Origin: Prunus persica
Taxonomy: Eukaryota; Streptophyta; Magnoliopsida; Rosales; Rosaceae
Assembly (NCBI RefSeq): GCF_000346465.2
Contig: NC_034014.1
Location: forward strand, 18,735,956 to 18,799,955
Reading direction: 5' to 3'
DNA length: 64,000 nucleotides
Notes under the pieces: generated by a model
Databases searched by the model: none
Seen by the model: the letters and a program-made list of their open reading frames with translations, nothing else
What the model was told of the DNA's origin: nothing
Shown here: piece after piece, positions 60,242-64,000 of the stretch
Position numbering within the stretch: position 1 is the first letter of the stretch
Layout: each line of letters begins with the position of its first letter
Program-made: the position numbers and the translations under genes

Positions 60242-63200
60242 ATGAGTCGCTTATTTAGAACTAATTTTTGCAATTATAGCAGCTCTAGAGCCAATAGTTG
60301 TCTCCCATAGATAGTTAATGAAGAACAAGTCAAGTATGATAATAATAATAATAATTTAGATTATAAACATTGGAATATACTAAGAGTCCCCAGCTTTAAG
60401 TCAACCACCCATGTTAAAACAGTTGAACAAGTCTATGCCCTGAGTAAGAATCATGAGACCTGTCAATTGCTTAATCTTGAGTCAATAAGAAAACATAAAA
60501 ATGATGGAAACAATTTTCTCCATATTGGTTTAGTCCAAGTTGCTGTTAAGCCATTAACCAGATTAGGATTAAAAGCTTCAATCCTTCTCTGTTTGTGTGA
60601 TGCTAGATTTACTAATTTCAACGATAGTACGTTAGGAATTATTGAGTCCAGTCTCGCTAATGGCCCTATTCACCTATTCACTTTGATTGTTACCCAGATT
60701 TTACAGTCAGCCTGAGTGATCCACACATATTAAAAGCCCTCACTTCGAATATTAAAACTGAAGGTTATGAGGTCTTGTCGGGTACTCTACCCTTAGCTTT
60801 AGTCTATAGAATTTATTATAAAGTCACAGGCACTAATATGAATTTTCAAGCCCTAAACAAGAGTCCAAAGAGTCAAACATTGTTAATCCAGAGTCATACA
60901 CCTGACGCCACTGTTAGAGTTCCTCACTCTATCAAATGGTTAGATATTACCCATCCTGCTGATTGGACCTTAACCACTGAGATTCCTCCAGTGCCTATCC
61001 AACGTAATCTAAACGATTTAGACTACATACAACAATACTTAGATGGCACAGTAAAAATTAATTTTGGTAATCAACCTCCACAAAAATCAACAGTCCAGTT
61101 ACAACAGTTATCTACACCTGGTCAGTCCCAAAGACATGTTCCTGCAAGGCATTCCTTTGCAGCTTCTTCCTCTACCCTAGAACGAGACCTAGAGTTAGAG
61201 AAAGCTTTAATTGATTTAAAATTAGAATCACTGAGAAAAACTTCCCAAGTTACCCATCCTGTTTATGGAAAAACTCCAGTACGGGAAGACACTAAGTCTG
61301 AGTAGCCTGATTCACCTACTCAATCTGATTTCATAGGTAATCAACTGAGAACACTTAATAAAAAATTTGTAATTGATTGGAGAGAATTAGATAGTCATTT
61401 ACATGCCCCTGAGAACCAAGCTAGAAGAAATTACTACCATTCAGTCATTCCTGATAGAGTCAAAAGACAACATATTTTTAATGATTGAAAAGAATATATG
61501 CGCACTGCTAAAGTTGAAATATATTATCTTGATTTTGTAGAAAGACGACATTTGCCTAATGAGTTAAAAACTTTAACCCAGGAAAAATGGGAAAAAGTAG
61601 ATCACACTGAGATCCTTGCTAGTTATCCACCTGTAGAAACGATAATTATTAAGCACCAAAAATCCAAAATAGTCGCTAGTCCTTTTAAGATCCCTGATTC
61701 AGAGAATAAAATAATAGTTGAGCAAAATAATTACACCAACCAGAGTTTACTTGTCATAGGTAAACAATTAGATAAAATAGAAACAGAAATTGACAAATTA
61801 CTACCAAAAGAGCTCACACCTAAGCAATATGAGAAACCCTTAGTTACTTTCTAGGATTTAAAATCGAGTCCAACTTTTAAGACAAAAGAAACAATGACAA
61901 AAATTGAGAAAATGCTAGAAGAATTAACACCAGTCAAAAGAAAAGATAAATAAAAAGTTGAAACAAGCGTTAAAGTCGTAGGATCCTCTTAGTCACCCTT
62001 TGTTTTCCATAACTCCTCTGAGTCTGAATCAATTGCCAGTATGGAAACAGAAACTAGTAATATTTCAAAAATTGAAAATGCGCTTAAAAATCTTGAGCTA
62101 GATAGTAATCCACAAGTCCAAAGATTAACAAACAGAGTGAGCCCCTCTAGTCTCACAAAAAATTGGTATCCTAAGCCAACACCTCTTGATATACAATTTG
62201 AAGAACGAAACACGCAGAGTCAGTTTTCAGTCTCTTCACATAAGCTTTATGAATGGAATATTGATGGTCTTTCAGAGCAAGAAATACTTAATAAGCTTCA
62301 ACATATGTCTATGGTTGCCAATAGTTACATCACCAATCACAGTTTCAGACAGTCTGAAATTGTTCCCTTGTTAGAAACTGGTTTCACCAGAACTCTTCGT
62401 TCTTGGTGGGATAAACATTTAACCCATGAGTCTAAGCAACAAATAATTCATGCAGTCAAGCTTAGTAAAGATGGTCTTCCTATTTTCGATGAACAAATAG
62501 GTCAAGGCATTGAGGATGGAGTCAACATCCTACTGTACACAATAGTTGACCATTTCATTGGAACACCCAGTAACACTACTGCTAGAATTCATGATCAGCT
62601 TAGTAATTTAAGACGCTCTAAATTATCTGATTTTAGATGGTATAAATTTGTGTTTATTTCCAGAGTCATGATTAGAGAAGATAGTACTCAATCATTTTGA
62701 AAAGAGAAATTTGTTAATGGTCTTCCTAATTTATTCGCCCATAAAATCCGAACAACCCTTAGCAATAAGCAAGGTCATATTGATTGGGATAGCCTAACAT
62801 ATGGAAATATAATTAGCACAATTAATCAAGTCGGTATGAGAATGTGTGTTGATATGAAAATTGGTAAACAAATCCAGTCTAAAAGAAATTCTGCTAAATA
62901 TGAGTTAGGTAATTTCTGCGAACAGTATGGTCTAATGTCTATTCCCCCGTCTAGAAAGAATAAGTCTAGTCACAACAACCGACAATTTAGTAAACGTCGC
63001 CATTATTCACGCAGAAGACAGTCATTCCAACATAATAATGATGATAAAGAATTTTATAGTAAAAAGAGATTCTCCCCTAGAGAAAATTGAAAAAAGAGTC
63101 ACGGCAAAGATAAGAATAATCGCTTTAAGAAAAGTACCGACAAGAGAGAAGTAAAATGTTATAAATATCAAAAGTTTGGTCACTATGCTAATAATTGCAA

Positions 63201-64000
63201 AGTTAAAGACACAATCAAACAATTAAAAATCATAGATGAAGATAAAGACAGACTGATTAAAGTCCTTGAGTTAAGAAATTCTGAGTCTAGTGAAAACGAA
63301 ATCATGCTTAGTCACACTGAGTCTTCTGAAATCTATTCTTCTGAGTCACAACCTAGTTCACCTAGAATTCAATTTAGTTGCCAAGATAATTGCTGTAAGT
63401 CTAAGTCAATTAATGTCCTTACTAAACAAGAAGAGCAAGAAGAATTATTAATTGATTTAATAAGTAAAGTTGAAAACCCAGAGTTAAAATCTGAGTATTT
63501 AAAGAAATTAAGAAAAGTCATTAACCAAGAAGAGCTGAAACAATTTACCTCCCAAAAAATAAGTCTGAATACAACCTTAAAGAAATTTAATAAAAAGAAA
63601 GAAGCCACTTTACAAGATTTACAACTATAGGTGAAGTTGGTCAAAAAAGAAATCATTGAGTTGAGACAAATAAGTCAAAAGCTACAAAGTGAAAATTATG
63701 AGATAAAACAAGATTTGATTAACCTATTAGAAAATAAAACCTCTAAGTCTACACCTGAAAGCCCCTCAAATTCTGACGAAGAACCCTCCAATCAGGATCA
63801 TGTTGTCAACTTAATTAAACATGTAAATTTTAGAAAATGGTATGCCAGAGTCACTATATTTGTCAAAAGCTTTGAGTTAAACATAGTTGCCCTCTTTGAT
63901 TCAGGAGCCGACCTTAATTGCATCCAAGAAAGTCTAATCACAACTAAGTATTACAGAAAGTCAAGAGAGTCGTTAAGCACAGCTTCAAGAAAGTCACTCC
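60242..64000 (+). pseudogene. Endogenous pararetrovirus (Caulimoviridae, Petuvirus/florendovirus-like), decayed, runs off the right edge
   Basis: A single plus-strand polyprotein region. From the ATG at 60242 comes a movement-protein-type part (60467-60715), with a frameshift near 60715-60775 and then one frame to the edge. This leads to a coat-protein-type part (~62041-63230), with a basic region and a degraded CCHC knuckle near 63157-63200 (first Cys pair has Tyr for the second Cys). An aspartic-protease start (LFDSGAD) follows at ~63897. Stops cut the main frame at about 61303, 61486, 61852, 62698, 63088 and 63628, plus others near 61951 and 61990. Movement protein, coat protein and protease in one reading direction fit a petuvirus-like plan. 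Reverse transcriptase would lie beyond the window. The copy cannot make an intact polyprotein. Confidence 0.8.

Overview
The window is nuclear DNA of a eudicot plant, possibly a rosaceous tree (species inferred only from the general look of the repeats). It is AT-rich, and its genes have GT-AG introns. It has assembly gaps (N at 44724-45655 and 47391-48080, plus single Ns). Transposable elements of nearly every plant class are stacked around only three normal host genes.

Host genes, all on the minus strand: (1) the first three exons of a plastid FabZ-type 3-hydroxyacyl-ACP dehydratase (924-1565, rest off the left edge); (2) a complete two-exon WD40 gene, the plant VIP3/SKI8 subunit of Paf1C and the Ski complex (23479-24977); (3) a complete eight-exon secreted GH5 exo-beta-1,3-glucanase with an inserted fascin-like region (32925-35796). 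Two tandem prolamin-like (ECA1/EC1-type) copies at 10277-12522 are pseudogenes with different lesions.

Layout: 2.9-9.2 kb is a Ty3/gypsy element cut off inside RNase H. 10.0-13.1 kb is a tandem segmental duplication carrying the prolamin-like pseudogenes. 13.1-15.7 kb is an LTR-type unit. 18.9-19.5 kb is a hAT-type MITE and 20.6-21.3 kb holds three Helitron copies, one only a 5' half. 27.3-31.7 kb is a Mutator-like element with long terminal inverted repeats, a perfect 10-bp target duplication and a four-exon transposase broken by one stop. 39.2-53.0 kb is a 13.8-kb CACTA (En/Spm) element. 53.7-57.6 kb holds LTR-like debris, MITEs and a Harbinger-type accessory pseudogene. 57.8-59.9 kb is a solo LTR with a 5-bp target duplication. 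60.2-64.0 kb is a decayed endogenous pararetrovirus (Caulimoviridae) running off the right edge.

The most notable unit is the CACTA element. It carries an intact-looking three-exon TNP2 transposase. A second gene joins a plant En/Spm Transposase_24-type region, a coiled coil and a C-terminal Ulp1-like cysteine protease, and is broken by one TGA. Its ACGACG-type subterminal repeats also fill the introns of that second gene but not those of TNP2. It has also captured a spliced-looking N-terminal fragment of the 26S proteasome lid subunit RPN6.
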